Positions 1 to 4,758 of a stretch of DNA of 6,203 bases are shown here, piece by piece. The stretch is from positions 1 through 6,203 of the forward strand of contig CAYOHY010000081.1 of assembly GCA_964403885.1 (NCBI GenBank). Reading direction: 5' to 3'. The notes beneath the pieces were generated by a model. That model saw only the letters and a program-made list of their open reading frames with translations. It had not been told where the DNA came from and did not search any database. Source of the DNA: CAYOHY01 sp964403885. GTDB lineage: Bacteria > Actinomycetota > Coriobacteriia > Anaerosomatales > PHET01. The position numbers and the translations under genes are program-made. Positions within the stretch are counted from its first letter, which is position 1, and every line of letters starts with the position of its first letter.

Positions 1-194
1 CGCGGACAGGTGACCACGCTGCCTTCGAGCACGCCCTTGTCGAGATGGCCGCCCAGATGCGGGCAGCGAGCGTCGGTCACGAAGAAGTCGTCGCCCACCC
101 GGGTGACGAGGAAGTGGTGGTCGTCGAGGTCGACCGCCTTCATCGTGCCGGGCTCGATGCCCTCGGTGCTCGTCAGTTCGATGAAGTCGCTCAT
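1..194 (-). CDS. Rieske-type [2Fe-2S] ferredoxin-like protein, 3' part beyond the window
   Basis: The minus strand encodes the first 64 residues of a small Rieske-like protein, beginning MSDFIELTSTEG with ATG at 194-192. Residues 44-46 are C-P-H followed by L-G-G-H, and a second Cys-Pro comes at 63-64. The spacing C-x-H-x16-C is that of the Rieske cluster signature C-x-H-x(15-17)-C-x-x-H; the last His would lie just past the window edge. Such small soluble Rieske proteins pass electrons to oxygenases or serve as nitrite-reductase small subunits or general ferredoxins. Nothing here tells which. An AGAGGA stretch a few bases upstream of the ATG is a modest ribosome binding site. The gene is divergent from the PadR gene at 337. 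The Rieske fold assignment is firm; the partner is unknown. Confidence 0.85.
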   Translation of the reverse strand, partial: MSDFIELTSTEGIEPGTMKAVDLDDHHFLVTRVGDDFFVTDARCPHLGGHLDKGVLEGSVVTCP

Positions 195-278
195 GGGAGG
201 TCCTCTCGGCGGGTGGGTGCTGAGGGAGTTGATACCCGAGGCAAGCCCCGGCGACGCGCGCGCTGAGCGGTGCCGCGC

Positions 279-305
279 ATAGTACCTTGACAGACATACT
301 ACTGT
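279..305. promoter_or_regulatory. Candidate PadR operator and divergent promoter elements
   Basis: The 142-bp gap between the divergent Rieske and padR genes contains a short AT-richer island. It holds TTGACA (287-292), a consensus -35 reading toward padR, although no good -10 follows at the right distance. On the minus strand TACTAT (284-279) could be a -10 for the Rieske gene. Two overlapping dyads are present: TAGTA-N12-TACTA (280-301) and ACAG-N8-CTGT (290-305). The second has the 4-8-4 geometry of the known PadR site ATGT-N8-ACAT. Autoregulation by the PadR protein is inferred from position only. Confidence 0.4.
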
Positions 306-323
306 GCGGCACGATGCGCCTTG

Positions 324-332
324 AAGGAGGTG
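324..332 (+). promoter_or_regulatory. Ribosome binding site that fixes a GTG start
   Basis: AAGGAGGTG is an almost full anti-Shine-Dalgarno match, with GGAGG ending 6 nt before the GTG at 337. It supports GTG rather than a downstream codon as the start of the PadR gene. Confidence 0.85.
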
Positions 333-336
333 CGAC

Positions 337-690
337 GTGACAGTTGAGACACCCATCAGCAGCGATCTGATACGCGGCCACATCGACACGATCGTCCTCG
401 GCCTGCTCAACGGGCAGGACCGCTACGGCTACGAGATCGTGAAGCAGGTCGGCGTGCTCTCCGACGGGGAGTACGAGCTCAAGGAGCCCACGCTCTACTC
501 GGCGTTTCGACGCATGGAGGGGGCGGGGCTGATCAGCTCGTACTGGGGCGAGGAGTCCCAGGGCGGGCGCCGCAAGTACTACCGGATCTCGACCGAAGGC
601 CGCGACACGTACCTTCGCAACCTGGAGGACTGGAAGCGCGCTCGCACGCTCATCGACCGGCTCGTGTCCGGCGAAGCCGAGAAGGAGTGA
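337..690 (+). CDS. PadR-family transcriptional regulator (cassette 1)
   Basis: A 117-aa protein of the size usual for small PadR regulators. Residues 11-40 (IRGHIDTIVLGLL, then YGYEIVKQV) are the typical PadR N-terminal helices. Residues 50-70 (EPTLYSAFRRMEGAGLI) are the recognition-helix segment of the winged helix, and residues 77-88 (GGRRKYYRISTEG) are the wing with the family's conserved R-x-Y-Y-x-I/L-T/S-x-x-G pattern. A charged C-terminal helix follows that would mediate dimerisation. PadR proteins are dimeric DNA-binding repressors that often control adjacent membrane-protein or transporter genes. The stop is 2 nt before the next ATG, so the two genes are surely co-transcribed. The start is GTG, supported by a very strong ribosome binding site. 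The inducing signal cannot be read from the sequence. Confidence 0.93.
   Translation: MTVETPISSDLIRGHIDTIVLGLLNGQDRYGYEIVKQVGVLSDGEYELKEPTLYSAFRRMEGAGLISSYWGEESQGGRRKYYRISTEGRDTYLRNLEDWKRARTLIDRLVSGEAEKE
682..687 (+). promoter_or_regulatory. Ribosome binding site inside the padR 3' end
   Basis: AAGGAG lies in the last codons of the PadR gene, 5 nt before ATG at 693. It favours ATG 693 over the in-frame GTG at 687, which would fall on the ribosome binding site itself. Confidence 0.75.
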
Positions 691-692
691 CC

Positions 693-1415
693 ATGGAAGC
701 CATCAAGTACTACGTGAAGGGCGCGTTCGTAGGAGTCCCCGAGACCCCCGAGGTGCTCGAGCAGCAAGAGGAGCTCATCGCCGACCTCACCGCCAAGGTC
801 GCCGACCTCGTCGCCGACGGTCGCCCCGAGGACGAGGCGCTGGGCATGGCGATCGCGTCGATGGGCGACCTGAGCGGTCTCGTGAAGGAGTTCGCCGCCG
901 AGGACGGCGCGGACGTCGTCGCCACACCTGCGGCCCCCGAGCCCGTCATGGCCGAGGTCTACCAGGCGCGGCTCAGGCTCCACGTGGTGGCGCTGTCCGC
1001 TGTGGGCGCCGTCGCGCTGCTGTTCGTACTGACCGTTCTTGGTGCGCTGGGCAACGCCGTCTCCGGCGGCTCGGCGGTTGCCGATGTGCTGCTGACGATG
1101 GTCGCCTTCGGCTGGATCGCGTTCGAGCTGTGGCGTTTCCATCAGGACCCGCAGTCCGTCGTCGCGATCGAGGTGGGAACGGCCGGCATGAAGACGCGCG
1201 TGCTGCAGTGGGTCGTCGTGTGCGGTGCCGCCGTGGCCCTCAACCTGATGGTGGGAAGCGACTTCTGGGCGTGGACCGTATGGGTGGGCGCAGCAGCGTG
1301 GCCCGCGAGCCTGTGGCTTCAGGCCTGGTTGCTGGAGCGCGGCAAGTTCCTGCACCCGAAGGTCGAGGCTGAGCCCGCAGCCGACACCGCCGTTGTCGCG
1401 GCGGCGTGCGCGTAG
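693..1415 (+). CDS. Four-helix membrane protein with N-terminal HAAS/DUF1700-like (permease-prefix) domain
   Basis: A 240-aa protein with an acidic cytosolic domain and a membrane domain. Residues 4-70 (YYVKGAFVGVPETPEV, then QQEELIADLTAKVADLVADG, then EALGMAIASMGD) match the pattern of HAAS/DUF1700-type domains. These precede membrane segments in proteins encoded next to PadR regulators, and the conserved A-x-x-x-(I/L)-x-x-x-G-D end is visible at 52-59. Four hydrophobic helices follow at about 97-120, 127-148, 169-188 and 191-214, then a short Ala/Glu-rich tail. The family occurs in PadR operons and is thought to take part in envelope sensing or to accompany permeases, but its biochemical role is not settled. 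The gene starts 2 nt after padR, so it is probably regulated by it. No ABC-transporter or permease gene follows. Confidence 0.8.
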   Translation: MEAIKYYVKGAFVGVPETPEVLEQQEELIADLTAKVADLVADGRPEDEALGMAIASMGDLSGLVKEFAAEDGADVVATPAAPEPVMAEVYQARLRLHVVALSAVGAVALLFVLTVLGALGNAVSGGSAVADVLLTMVAFGWIAFELWRFHQDPQSVVAIEVGTAGMKTRVLQWVVVCGAAVALNLMVGSDFWAWTVWVGAAAWPASLWLQAWLLERGKFLHPKVEAEPAADTAVVAAACA

Positions 1416-1443
1416 GCGCGGCGACCCCGCGAACGGCCCGCGC
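1416..1443. terminator. GC hairpin in the 27-bp gap between convergent cassettes
   Basis: Between the two facing stop codons GCGCGG (1416-1421) pairs perfectly with CCGCGC (1438-1443); a competing 5-bp stem CGCGG/CCGCG (1417-1421 with 1427-1431) has a 5-nt loop. No T-tract follows on either strand, so this is at best an unusual bidirectional stop signal and may be a chance effect of GC-rich sequence. Confidence 0.25.
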
Positions 1444-1982
1444 TACTCGAACAGCTGGCGCTGCTTCCGAAGGCTTGATGCCTTTCGGGAGTGGTGCAGC
1501 GCCGCCGCGCCTATCGCGCACCAGAGCACGAGCTCGACGGCCACCAGCGGCAGCATGAAGGTCGAGCCGTTGTGGATCGACGAGTTGACCGCCACCATCG
1601 CCAGCGGCAACAGCGCCGCCGTGATGGTCCCAAACATGGTCGCCACGCGCGTGTGGTGCGCGATGCGCGAATCGAGGTCGGTGAAGACCTCGAACGGGCC
1701 TTGGGCGGCACGCCGGCGGAAGTAGACCCACCGGCCGTACGAGGTGACCGCCTCGACGCCGCTGTCCCTCATGAAGTCGAGGTACTCGCGGCTCTTCGCG
1801 CTCGAGAGTGCGTCCGGCAGAAGCTCAAGACGGTACGTCCACTCGCCAGGCGTGCCCTGCGTGAACCGGTAGCGCATCCAGGTGTAGCGTTCGAGGTTCC
1901 AGCCCTGCGCCGCCATCTCGTTAAGCCAGCGCTCTTCCTTCTCGTAGTCGACGTACGGCTTCCAGACCACCTTGGTGCTCAT
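1443..1982 (-). CDS. DUF2812 domain-containing membrane protein (cassette 2)
   Basis: A 179-aa protein. Residues 8-60 hold the DUF2812 hallmark: E-x-x-W-L-N-E-M-A-x-x-G-W-x-L (17-30), followed by a Y-x-F and W-x-Y-R-L-E-L-L strand pattern (38-55). Further conserved aromatic positions (W-V-Y-F-R-R) lie at 85-90. Two membrane helices follow at about 113-133 and 142-163, then a basic tail. This is the normal layout of DUF2812 proteins, a soluble domain followed by two helices, which are very often encoded directly after a PadR regulator. The molecular function of the family is not known; an envelope-stress or antimicrobial-response role is often suspected. ATG overlaps the padR stop as ATGA (1982-1979), and AAGGGGGAA about 6 nt upstream provides a ribosome binding site, so translation is probably coupled. 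Confidence 0.88.
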   Translation of the reverse strand: MSTKVVWKPYVDYEKEERWLNEMAAQGWNLERYTWMRYRFTQGTPGEWTYRLELLPDALSSAKSREYLDFMRDSGVEAVTSYGRWVYFRRRAAQGPFEVFTDLDSRIAHHTRVATMFGTITAALLPLAMVAVNSSIHNGSTFMLPLVAVELVLWCAIGAAALHHSRKASSLRKQRQLFE

Positions 1983-2308
1983 CGGGGTTCCCCCTTGATG
2001 ACGTGCCGCCCGTTGGCGACCAGTTCTTCGAGTCGCGTCAGCTCACGGTCGACCGCGGCCCTGCCGAGGTCGGTGATCTCGTACTCCTTCTTGCGCTCGC
2101 CCTCGGCGGCCGGCAGCAAGCGCACCCAGCCCTTCTCGGCGAGGGTGTTGAGCGCTCCGTAGAGCGTGCCGGGCCCCATGCTCACGCGCCCCGCGCTGAG
2201 CTGGCCGATGCGCTGCATGATCGCGTAGCCGTGCATGGGCTCGTAGAGCGAGAGCAGAACGTAGAACACGGACTCCGTGAGCGGTCCGGTATCTGTGGCT
2301 GCTGACAT
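1979..2308 (-). CDS. PadR-family transcriptional regulator (cassette 2)
   Basis: A 109-aa PadR protein. Residues 9-36 (PLTESVFYVLLSLYEPMHGYAIMQRI) are the N-terminal family signature with the conserved H-G-Y. G-P-G-T-L-Y-G-A-L (46-54) is the recognition helix, N-T-L-x-x-K-G-W-V (54-62) leads into the wing, and E-R-K-K-E-Y-x-I-T-x-L-G (70-82) is the wing with its basic residues. The subtype is the short class paired with DUF2812 proteins. I take ATG at 2308, because GGAGGA (2323-2318 on the minus strand) sits 9 nt upstream and the family homology begins there. A further upstream in-frame ATG near 2392 would add 28 residues translated from the operator repeats. Two inverted repeats lie on its own promoter, so it probably represses itself and the DUF2812 gene. 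Confidence 0.94.
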   Translation of the reverse strand: MSAATDTGPLTESVFYVLLSLYEPMHGYAIMQRIGQLSAGRVSMGPGTLYGALNTLAEKGWVRLLPAAEGERKKEYEITDLGRAAVDRELTRLEELVANGRHVIKGEPR

Positions 2309-2334
2309 CACGTCGATTCCTCCGAAGTGCGTTG

Positions 2335-2353
2335 TATATCGCCGTCCGATATA
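2335..2353. promoter_or_regulatory. Operator box A for the minus-strand PadR gene
   Basis: TATATCG-N5-CGATATA is a perfect 7-bp-arm inverted repeat, with the right arm running on into the palindrome CGATATATCG (2347-2356). It lies just downstream of the predicted transcription start of the minus-strand padR gene, in the untranslated leader. Its neighbour box B has the same geometry. Confidence 0.65.
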
Positions 2354-2362
2354 TCGTACCCC

Positions 2363-2392
2363 GTTATAGCGACAACCGATACAAGAAGTCAA
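2363..2392 (-). promoter_or_regulatory. Sigma-70/SigA-type promoter of the padR-DUF2812 operon
   Basis: Read on the minus strand, TTGACT (2392-2387) is a 5/6 match to the -35, and TATAAC (2368-2363) is a 5/6 match to the -10, with an 18-bp spacer. Transcription would start near 2356, giving a leader of about 48 nt ahead of the ATG at 2308. Confidence 0.65.
2365..2383. promoter_or_regulatory. Operator box B for the minus-strand PadR gene
   Basis: TATAGCG-N5-CGATACA matches box A at 12 of 14 arm positions with the same 7-5-7 spacing, and starts exactly 30 bp from it (three helical turns). It fills the spacer between the predicted -35 and -10 and overlaps the -10, an ideal position for a repressor. 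Confidence 0.6.
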
Positions 2393-2429
2393 CAGGTTTC
2401 ACCCGATGCAGCGCCGCCGTCCCCGGGCG

Positions 2430-2435
2430 TACAAT
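2430..2435 (+). promoter_or_regulatory. Possible -10 element for the aldo/keto reductase gene
   Basis: TACAAT matches 5 of 6 bases of the -10 consensus, 35 nt before the ATG at 2471. No recognisable -35 stands 16-18 bp upstream, so an activator or alternative sigma factor may be needed, or the match may be chance. A lone CGATAC, resembling a half of the PadR boxes, follows at 2448-2453. Confidence 0.3.
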
Positions 2436-2470
2436 GCGCCGGTACACCGATACGAAACGGGTGGTTCCGC

Positions 2471-3628
2471 ATGCAGTACCGCACCATGGGTCGCACGGGC
2501 GTCGAGGTATCCGCACTGGGATTTGGCTGCATGCGGCTGCCTACGCTGGGCACGCCTGACCAGATCGACGAGGCGGCGGCCACCGCGCTGCTGCACGACG
2601 CCATCGAGAGCGGCGTGAACTACATCGACACCGCGTGGTTCTACCACGCGTCGAGCTTTGGCCAGGCGGGTCAGAGCGAGCCGTTCGTGGGCAGGGCGCT
2701 ATCGGGCGGGTGGCGCGAGCGTGTGCAGCTCGCCACCAAGCTGCCGCAGCAGCTCGTGAAGACGCGCGAGGACATGGACACCTTCCTCGCCCAGCAGCTC
2801 GAGCGCCTTCAGACCGACCACATCGACTTCTACCTGGTCCACGGCCTCAACGGCGACTCGTGGGACCGCATGCGCGACCTGGGCGTGCGCGAGTTCCTCG
2901 ATGGTGCGGTCGAGCGCGGCCTGATCCGCTTCCCGGCGTTCTCGTTCCACGGCGCCGCCGCAGACTTCCCGCGCATCATCGACGAGTACGACAACTGGGC
3001 CTTTGGCCAGCTGCAGTACAACTACATGGACACCGACTACCAGGCCGGCTACGAGGGTCTGCGCTACGCGGCCGAGAAGGGCATCGGTGTGGTGGTCATG
3101 GAGCCGCTCAAGGGCGGCCGCCTCGCGACCGGCCTGCCCGACGAGGTCGCGGCCGTCTTCGCCGAGCGCCCTGAGCCGTGGAGCCCCGCCGAGTGGGCGC
3201 TGCGCTACGTCTGGAACGAGCCCGGCGTGAGCACGCTGCTCTCCGGCATGAACACCGCCGAGCAACTCGCCGAGAACATCGCCGCCGCCCAGAACGCGCT
3301 TCCCGGCGCGCTGACCCCGGAGCAGCGCGACGTGTTCGCCCGGGCCAAGACCGCCTTGCGCTCGCGCGTGAAGGCCGACTGCACGTCGTGCCGCTACTGC
3401 CAGCCGTGCCCCGCCGGCGTCGCGATCCCCGAGGTGCTGGCCGCGCTCAACGCGTCTGCGATGTGGGACACGCGCGACGCGTGGCTCACCGGCTGGGTCA
3501 GCCTCAAGGGCAAGCCCGATGCCTGCACCGACTGCGGTCAGTGCGAGGACATCTGCCCGCAGGGGCTCCCCATCCGCGAGCTTCTGCGCGAGGCCGAGGC
3601 GACGTTCGCGCCCCCGGGTAGCCGCTAG
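2471..3628 (+). CDS. Aldo/keto reductase with C-terminal double 4Fe-4S motif (COG1453-like)
   Basis: A 385-aa protein of two parts. Residues 1 to about 290 form an aldo/keto reductase TIM barrel: N-terminal MQYRTMGRTGVEVSALGFG, and an intact catalytic tetrad Asp53 and Tyr58 (IDTAWFY), Lys90 (LATK) and His124 (YLVHGLN). The later L-Q-Y-N-Y (181-185), V-V-V-M-E-P-L-K-G-G (207-216) and L-S-G-M (257-260) motifs are typical of the COG1453 branch. The tail carries Cys304, 307, 310 and 313 (C-x2-C-x2-C-x2-C-P) and Cys352, 355, 358 and 362 (C-x2-C-x2-C-x3-C-P), enough for two 4Fe-4S clusters. The family is common in anaerobes; its substrates are mostly unknown, and the clusters suggest ferredoxin-linked or multi-electron chemistry rather than simple NADPH use. 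I chose ATG 2471 because the barrel's first strand begins there; the ribosome binding site is weak (GGGTGG). Homology cannot support a 48-residue upstream extension. Confidence 0.92.
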   Translation: MQYRTMGRTGVEVSALGFGCMRLPTLGTPDQIDEAAATALLHDAIESGVNYIDTAWFYHASSFGQAGQSEPFVGRALSGGWRERVQLATKLPQQLVKTREDMDTFLAQQLERLQTDHIDFYLVHGLNGDSWDRMRDLGVREFLDGAVERGLIRFPAFSFHGAAADFPRIIDEYDNWAFGQLQYNYMDTDYQAGYEGLRYAAEKGIGVVVMEPLKGGRLATGLPDEVAAVFAERPEPWSPAEWALRYVWNEPGVSTLLSGMNTAEQLAENIAAAQNALPGALTPEQRDVFARAKTALRSRVKADCTSCRYCQPCPAGVAIPEVLAALNASAMWDTRDAWLTGWVSLKGKPDACTDCGQCEDICPQGLPIRELLREAEATFAPPGSR

Positions 3629-3674
3629 GCAGGCGCCCGACGGGTTCCTCGGCAGGGCTCGAAAGATTTCCGGC

Positions 3675-3700
3675 GGAAACTGCTTGACATTTCAGTTTCC
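3675..3700. promoter_or_regulatory. TetR operator, copy 1 (upstream of tetR)
   Basis: GGAAACT-N12-AGTTTCC, perfect 7-bp arms. The 12-bp spacer contains TTGACA (3684-3689), the -35 of the tetR promoter, so a bound repressor would cover it. The identical arms and spacing recur at 3706-3731 and 4351-4376. Confidence 0.8.
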
Positions 3701-3712
3701 ACGGAGGAAACT
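3684..3712 (+). promoter_or_regulatory. Probable promoter of the tetR gene
   Basis: TTGACA (3684-3689) is a consensus -35. At a 17-bp spacer the -10 would be GAAACT (3707-3712), only 3/6 to consensus but lying inside operator copy 2. The start would fall near 3719, about 38 nt before the ATG. Confidence 0.45.
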
Positions 3713-3731
3713 GAGCGGCGTTGGAGTTTCC
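3706..3731. promoter_or_regulatory. TetR operator, copy 2 (upstream of tetR)
   Basis: GGAAACT-N12-AGTTTCC again, 31 bp (three helical turns) downstream of copy 1, covering the expected -10 and transcription start. The adjacent inner arms of copies 1 and 2 also make a 9-5-9 inverted repeat, TCAGTTTCC-N5-GGAAACTGA (3692-3714), so the cluster could be read as a four-half-site array. Confidence 0.8.
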
Positions 3732-3744
3732 TACCGCGTCGATC

Positions 3745-3750
3745 GGGAGG
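3745..3750 (+). promoter_or_regulatory. Ribosome binding site that fixes the tetR start
   Basis: GGGAGG ends 6 nt before ATG 3757. This rules out the in-frame TTG at 3721, which lies within operator copy 2 and has no ribosome binding site. Confidence 0.8.
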
Positions 3751-3756
3751 TGGATC

Positions 3757-4293
3757 ATGAGCCAGAAGGAAGAGATCGCCCAGACGTTCGAGCGCTACGT
3801 CGCTCGCCTGGGGTACGCCAAGACCACCCTCGACGACGTCGCGCGTGAGCTCCACATCAGCAAGAAGACGATCTACGTGCACTTCGATGGCAAGCGTGAG
3901 ATCTACGGCTACATCGTCGAGCGCCAGGCCGCGGCCGAGCAGAAGCGGCTGCGCGCCATGGTCGCCGAGCTGCCCGGCCATCGGGCGAGGGCGGAGGCGC
4001 TGTTGAAGTTCGTGATCGGCTCGGCCCGCGCACACATCGCCGAGACGAGCGAGGCCGAGTGGCTGCAAGAGTACGAGATCGCCGCCGATGCGTTCGCCAA
4101 GGCCAACGGCGACCTGCTGCGCGAGATCGTCGCCGAGGGCATCTCGGCGGGCGAGTTCGCGGCGGGCGACCCCGACCTCGTCGAGAAGATGTGCAAGGCG
4201 ATGCTGCTCGAGTACGTGGTGATGGTGAACGCGAATCCGGCGTATGACCGGGACGCGGAGTTGGTGGAGCGGCTGCTGCGCTTCATCGGCTAG
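3757..4293 (+). CDS. TetR/AcrR-family transcriptional repressor
   Basis: A 178-aa protein, slightly short but normal for TetR regulators. Residues 1-51 are the DNA-binding domain: I-A-Q-T-F-E-R-Y-V-A-R-L-G-Y (7-20), T-T-L-D-D-V-A-R-E-L (23-32), then the helix-turn-helix end I-S-K-K-T-I-Y-V-H-F-D-G-K (34-46), with the invariant Y-x-H-F and following Lys. The rest is an all-helical ligand-binding and dimerisation domain, with many Ala/Glu residues and a C-terminal segment L-V-E-K-M-C-K-A-M-L-L-E-Y-V-V-M-V (141-157). The ligand cannot be told. Three copies of one inverted repeat, two at its own promoter and one ahead of the following small-membrane-protein genes, indicate that it controls itself and that operon. 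It is separated from that operon by about 100 bp and a possible weak terminator. Confidence 0.93.
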   Translation: MSQKEEIAQTFERYVARLGYAKTTLDDVARELHISKKTIYVHFDGKREIYGYIVERQAAAEQKRLRAMVAELPGHRARAEALLKFVIGSARAHIAETSEAEWLQEYEIAADAFAKANGDLLREIVAEGISAGEFAAGDPDLVEKMCKAMLLEYVVMVNANPAYDRDAELVERLLRFIG

Positions 4294-4320
4294 GAGTCGG
4301 GCCGGCCCGGCCGCTTGCGG

Positions 4321-4342
4321 CAGGGGCAACGGCCCTTTGTTC
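4321..4342 (+). terminator. Weak intrinsic terminator after tetR
   Basis: AGGGGC (4322-4327) pairs with GCCCTT (4332-4337), with one G-U pair and loop AACG, followed by a short T-rich run TTTGTT. A GC-rich 12-bp perfect palindrome with no loop (CGGGCC/GGCCCG, 4298-4309) lies just upstream. Together these may separate tetR transcription from the next genes, but the T-tract is poor. Confidence 0.35.
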
Positions 4343-4350
4343 GGCCCGTA

Positions 4351-4376
4351 GGAAACTGGAAACCAATAGAGTTTCC
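4351..4376. promoter_or_regulatory. TetR operator, copy 3 (upstream of small-membrane-protein operon)
   Basis: GGAAACT-N12-AGTTTCC, perfect arms identical to the two copies before tetR; the spacer sequence differs, as expected of an operator rather than a duplicated stretch. A second overlapping dyad, TGGAAAC-N7-GTTTCCA (4357-4377), shares the right arm. It ends 19 nt before the ATG at 4396. No convincing -35/-10 pair is visible, though TTGTTC (4337-4342) could be a weak -35. Confidence 0.8.
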
Positions 4377-4383
4377 ACTGTGG

Positions 4384-4389
4384 AAGGAG
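4384..4389 (+). promoter_or_regulatory. Ribosome binding site fixing the start at 4396
   Basis: AAGGAG ends 6 nt before ATG 4396. The GTG immediately upstream (4393) would be too close, and longer in-frame starts would run translation through operator copy 3. Confidence 0.75.
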
Positions 4390-4395
4390 TGCGTG

Positions 4396-4743
4396 ATGGT
4401 ACCGACTCAAGCGATCGCGACCGAGACGACCGAGTCCGTGGTGCGTGGCTTCGCCGATCAGACCCCGGGCGAGAAGCTCTTCTCGCTCACCGTGTTTGGC
4501 GTGTCGACCGCGGTGAACGTGGCGTTCGCCTACTACCTGTTCACCGATCCCGCACGGCTCACCGAGGTCTGGGCGTGGACCCGCTCGATGCCGCTGCTGG
4601 TGCAGGGCGTGATCTGGCTGCTGTGTCTGCCGTGGATGGTGGCGCTGTGGATGTGGGGCATGCCGTGGGCCGAGCCGGTGCGGCTGCTTCTCGTCATCGG
4701 CGTGCTGCTGTTCACCGAGTTCCTGATGTATCCGTTCAAGTAG
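4396..4743 (+). CDS. Small three-helix membrane protein of unknown function (TetR-controlled operon, gene 1)
   Basis: I do not recognise this 115-aa protein. A polar N-terminus of about 26 residues, rich in Thr, Glu and Asp, is followed by three membrane helices at about 29-50, 67-89 and 95-113. The second is rich in Trp and Met (W-L-L-C-L-P-W-M-V-A-L-W-M-W-G). The short C-terminus ends M-Y-P-F-K. No catalytic motif is seen. It is first in a probable operon behind the third TetR operator, with the next gene starting 15 nt after its stop. Proteins of this size behind a TetR repressor may be efflux accessories, membrane-stress proteins or lipid-related factors; that is speculation. The coding frame is supported by a good ribosome binding site, the coherent hydrophobic pattern and the tight spacing to the next gene. 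Confidence 0.8.
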   Translation: MVPTQAIATETTESVVRGFADQTPGEKLFSLTVFGVSTAVNVAFAYYLFTDPARLTEVWAWTRSMPLLVQGVIWLLCLPWMVALWMWGMPWAEPVRLLLVIGVLLFTEFLMYPFK

Positions 4744-4758
4744 ACAGGGAGAGAAACG

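Noticed and set aside
579..1355. A 258-codon open frame on the minus strand opposite padR and the HAAS-domain gene
   Set aside because: It is the antisense of two well-supported genes and has a His/Arg/Gly-rich composition typical of GC-rich shadow frames; no ribosome binding site or recognisable domain.
2309..2392. 28-residue N-terminal extension of the minus-strand PadR protein
   Set aside because: It would be translated from the operator repeats and start upstream of the predicted transcription start; the family homology and ribosome binding site point to ATG 2308.
2327..2470. A longer N-terminus for the aldo/keto reductase
   Set aside because: The added 48 residues run through the PadR operator boxes and promoter and do not resemble an aldo/keto reductase; the barrel begins at ATG 2471.
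3667..3679. TTTCC-GGC-GGAAA small palindrome as an extra TetR site
   Set aside because: Its 3-bp spacing does not match the 7-12-7 architecture that recurs three times; the right half is already part of operator copy 1.
3692..3714. TCAGTTTCC-N5-GGAAACTGA as the basic TetR operator unit
   Set aside because: This 9-5-9 arrangement occurs only where copies 1 and 2 abut and is absent at 4351-4376, whereas the N12 arrangement is found at all three sites; it may still add contacts.
3721..3756. TTG start at 3721 for the TetR gene
   Set aside because: It lies in operator copy 2 and lacks a ribosome binding site; GGGAGG before ATG 3757 fits better and the TetR domain begins there.
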